Source: Microthrixaceae bacterium | GTDB lineage: Bacteria; Actinomycetota; Acidimicrobiia; Acidimicrobiales; Microtrichaceae | Assembly (NCBI GenBank): GCA_023957975.1 | Contig: JAMLGM010000004.1 | Coordinates: 310,001-374,000 of the forward strand | Direction: 5' to 3' | Length of the DNA: 64,000 bases | Shown here: positions 62,958-64,000 of the stretch, piece after piece | Layout of the letters: each line of letters begins with the position of its first letter | How positions within the stretch are numbered: the first letter of the stretch is position 1 | Translations under genes and position numbers: made by a program | The notes under the pieces: model-generated | Databases searched by the model: none | Seen by the model: the letters and a program-made list of their open reading frames with translations, nothing else | Told to the model about the DNA's origin: nothing

Positions 62958-63797
62958 ATGGGAGCACCCTCAGGTCCGAGTCGAGCCGAACCTCCCCGCC
63001 ACCGACGGGTGTCGTTTCGTTTCGGCGACTCCGTCGACGCGAACTGGCACCGCGCCCTGCCCGAGTTTGCGGCGGCCGCCAACGCCGTGTCGCTGATGAT
63101 GCCCTACGTCGAACCGTTCGTCATCCGGTCGATGCGCGATCAACTGCCGCACCTCGATCGGCTCGCCGACCCGCTGCTGGCGGCCCAGGCGCGGGCCTAC
63201 ATCGCCCAGGAGGCCCAGCATCAGGCCCAACACCGCCGTTTCAACGAGTCGATCCGTGCCCAGGTGCGCGGGGTCGGCCGGCTCGAACGACTGTTGGACT
63301 GGACCTACCGGACGTTGTGGGAACGCAGCAGCGATCGTTTTCGTTTGGCCTTCGCAACCGCTTCGGAGTCGGCGGCCTACGGGGTGGCCAGGTGGGTTGA
63401 GCGCCGTCACGCCGAGTTGTTCACCGGGGCCGATCCCAAGGTCGCCGCGCTGTACCTGTGGCACCTCGCCGAGGAGGTCGAACACAAGAGCGTGGCCTTC
63501 GACGTGTATGACGCCCGGCACCGCTCCCGTCGACCGCTCGCTGCAGCGATGGTGCTGTCGGTGATCCTGCTGGCGGCTTTCACCGTGGCCGGCACGGTCG
63601 TCGGGTTGATTCATCAGCGGCGCTTGTTCAACCCCTTCGCGGTGATGCATCTCGTCGTGTGGGGGTTCGGGTTCGCCTTCAGCGAACTGCCGAACATGTT
63701 CGCGTCGGTGCTACCCGGCCATCATCCGAGCGAATTTGTCGACCCGACGTTCTTCGAGCTGTACCTGCTCGACATCGAGTCCCGCGCCGCGGCGTGA
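62958..63797 (+). CDS. Predicted metal-dependent hydrolase family protein
   Basis: This 279-residue protein resembles the PF10118 family (predicted metal-dependent hydrolase). Probable metal ligands are in YIAQEAQHQAQHRRFN near residue 80 and HLAEEVEHKSVAFDVY near 170. A membrane segment (MVLSVILLAAFTVAGTVVGLI) lies near residues 195-215. The fold is ferritin-like; the reaction is not established. ATG at 62958 is used; no ribosome binding site is seen. Confidence 0.75.
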   Translation: MGAPSGPSRAEPPRHRRVSFRFGDSVDANWHRALPEFAAAANAVSLMMPYVEPFVIRSMRDQLPHLDRLADPLLAAQARAYIAQEAQHQAQHRRFNESIRAQVRGVGRLERLLDWTYRTLWERSSDRFRLAFATASESAAYGVARWVERRHAELFTGADPKVAALYLWHLAEEVEHKSVAFDVYDARHRSRRPLAAAMVLSVILLAAFTVAGTVVGLIHQRRLFNPFAVMHLVVWGFGFAFSELPNMFASVLPGHHPSEFVDPTFFELYLLDIESRAAA

Positions 63798-63838
63798 CCT
63801 TGAACGGGCCCGACCCCTTCGGGTGCCCGACCCCTTCT

Positions 63839-63890
63839 CGTTTTGTAGGTAATCGCGGTGGTTATAGCCACCGCGAGTAACTACAAAACG
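63839..63890. terminator. near-perfect hairpin between convergent genes
   Basis: Arms of 26 bases with three mismatches (outer CGTTTTGTAG, inner CGCGGTGG and CCACCGCG). It lies between the metal-dependent hydrolase gene and a minus-strand gene, so it could terminate both. Confidence 0.65.
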
Positions 63891-63906
63891 GCGACGGGGG
63901 ACGAGC

Positions 63907-64000
63907 TCAGCGGTCGCCGGCGACGCGCTGCCACAGCGGCCGCGGCGCGTGTCGCAGCGCACCCATGATCACGCCGAGCGTCCGAGGCACCCACACGATC
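63907..64000 (-). CDS. C-terminal end of a gene running off the window
   Basis: A minus-strand frame enters from the right edge and ends with VWVPRTLGVIMGALRHAPR and then PLWQRVAGDR, with a stop at 63907. Too little is present to assign a function. Confidence 0.4.
   Translation of the reverse strand, partial: IVWVPRTLGVIMGALRHAPRPLWQRVAGDR

Overview
The window is high-GC DNA with densely packed genes, many of them overlapping by 1-4 bases in ATGA or TGATG arrangements. It looks like an actinobacterial chromosome, most likely from the class Acidimicrobiia. The evidence is a mycothione reductase gene, the pafB-pafC-tat-helY block typical of Actinobacteria, a histone-H1-like Lys-Pro-Ala protein, DUF4193-like acidic proteins, and many apparently leaderless genes with TANNNT boxes 5-9 bases from the start codon. 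The class assignment is an inference from gene content, since no rRNA gene is present. I recognised no tRNA, rRNA, CRISPR array, insertion sequence or prophage.

Layout. 1-10.3 kb: the pafB/pafC regulators, two type I signal peptidases side by side, a GDPD-like protein that lacks catalytic residues, a small zinc-ribbon protein, tatB-tatC, the Ski2-like helicase helY and a protein resembling only the C-terminal half of lipid kinases. 10.3-18.4 kb: an MDR oxidoreductase, an M20 amidohydrolase, a tandem ThyX-like protein, an acidic zinc protein, the H1-like protein, GNAT and NUDIX enzymes, an enoyl-CoA hydratase and a HAD phosphatase. 18.4-30.6 kb: an Arg-Gly-rich protein, an acyltransferase, mycothione reductase, a large flippase/kinase-like membrane protein, a pair of acyl-CoA dehydrogenases, a two-component system, a lipoprotein and a small zinc-finger protein whose start lies in a perfect palindrome. 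30.6-44.2 kb: a GGDEF-EAL protein, aldehyde dehydrogenase, YqgE, a cupin, guaB, an SPFH/NfeD pair, Maf, an isochorismatase-like protein, an esterase, an unknown Pro-rich protein, an aldolase and a Dabb protein. 44.2-50.1 kb: a candidate small RNA, a long perfect palindrome, a GLFV-dehydrogenase-like protein, a tandem glycine riboswitch ahead of gcvP, a lipoprotein and a second copy of the palindrome. 50.1-57.4 kb: an operon for an exported protein, a branched-chain-amino-acid-type binding protein, and one 1289-residue polypeptide containing both permeases and both ATPases. 57.5-64 kb: a sugar-phosphate transferase, thioesterase II, a flavin monooxygenase, a hexapeptide acyltransferase, a 54-residue zinc-ribbon protein, a metal-dependent hydrolase family member and the end of one more gene.

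Most strongly supported joint functions: Tat export and signal-peptide processing; the PafBC transcription factor; glycine-controlled glycine cleavage; fatty or steroid acyl-CoA oxidation (paired dehydrogenases, enoyl-CoA hydratase, thioesterase); and the three-gene uptake operon. The best candidates for something undescribed are that uptake operon, the tandem ThyX-like protein whose two halves have lost complementary parts of the active-site motif, and the region at 44.2-44.5 kb with a predicted small RNA beside a repeated 54-58 bp palindrome.
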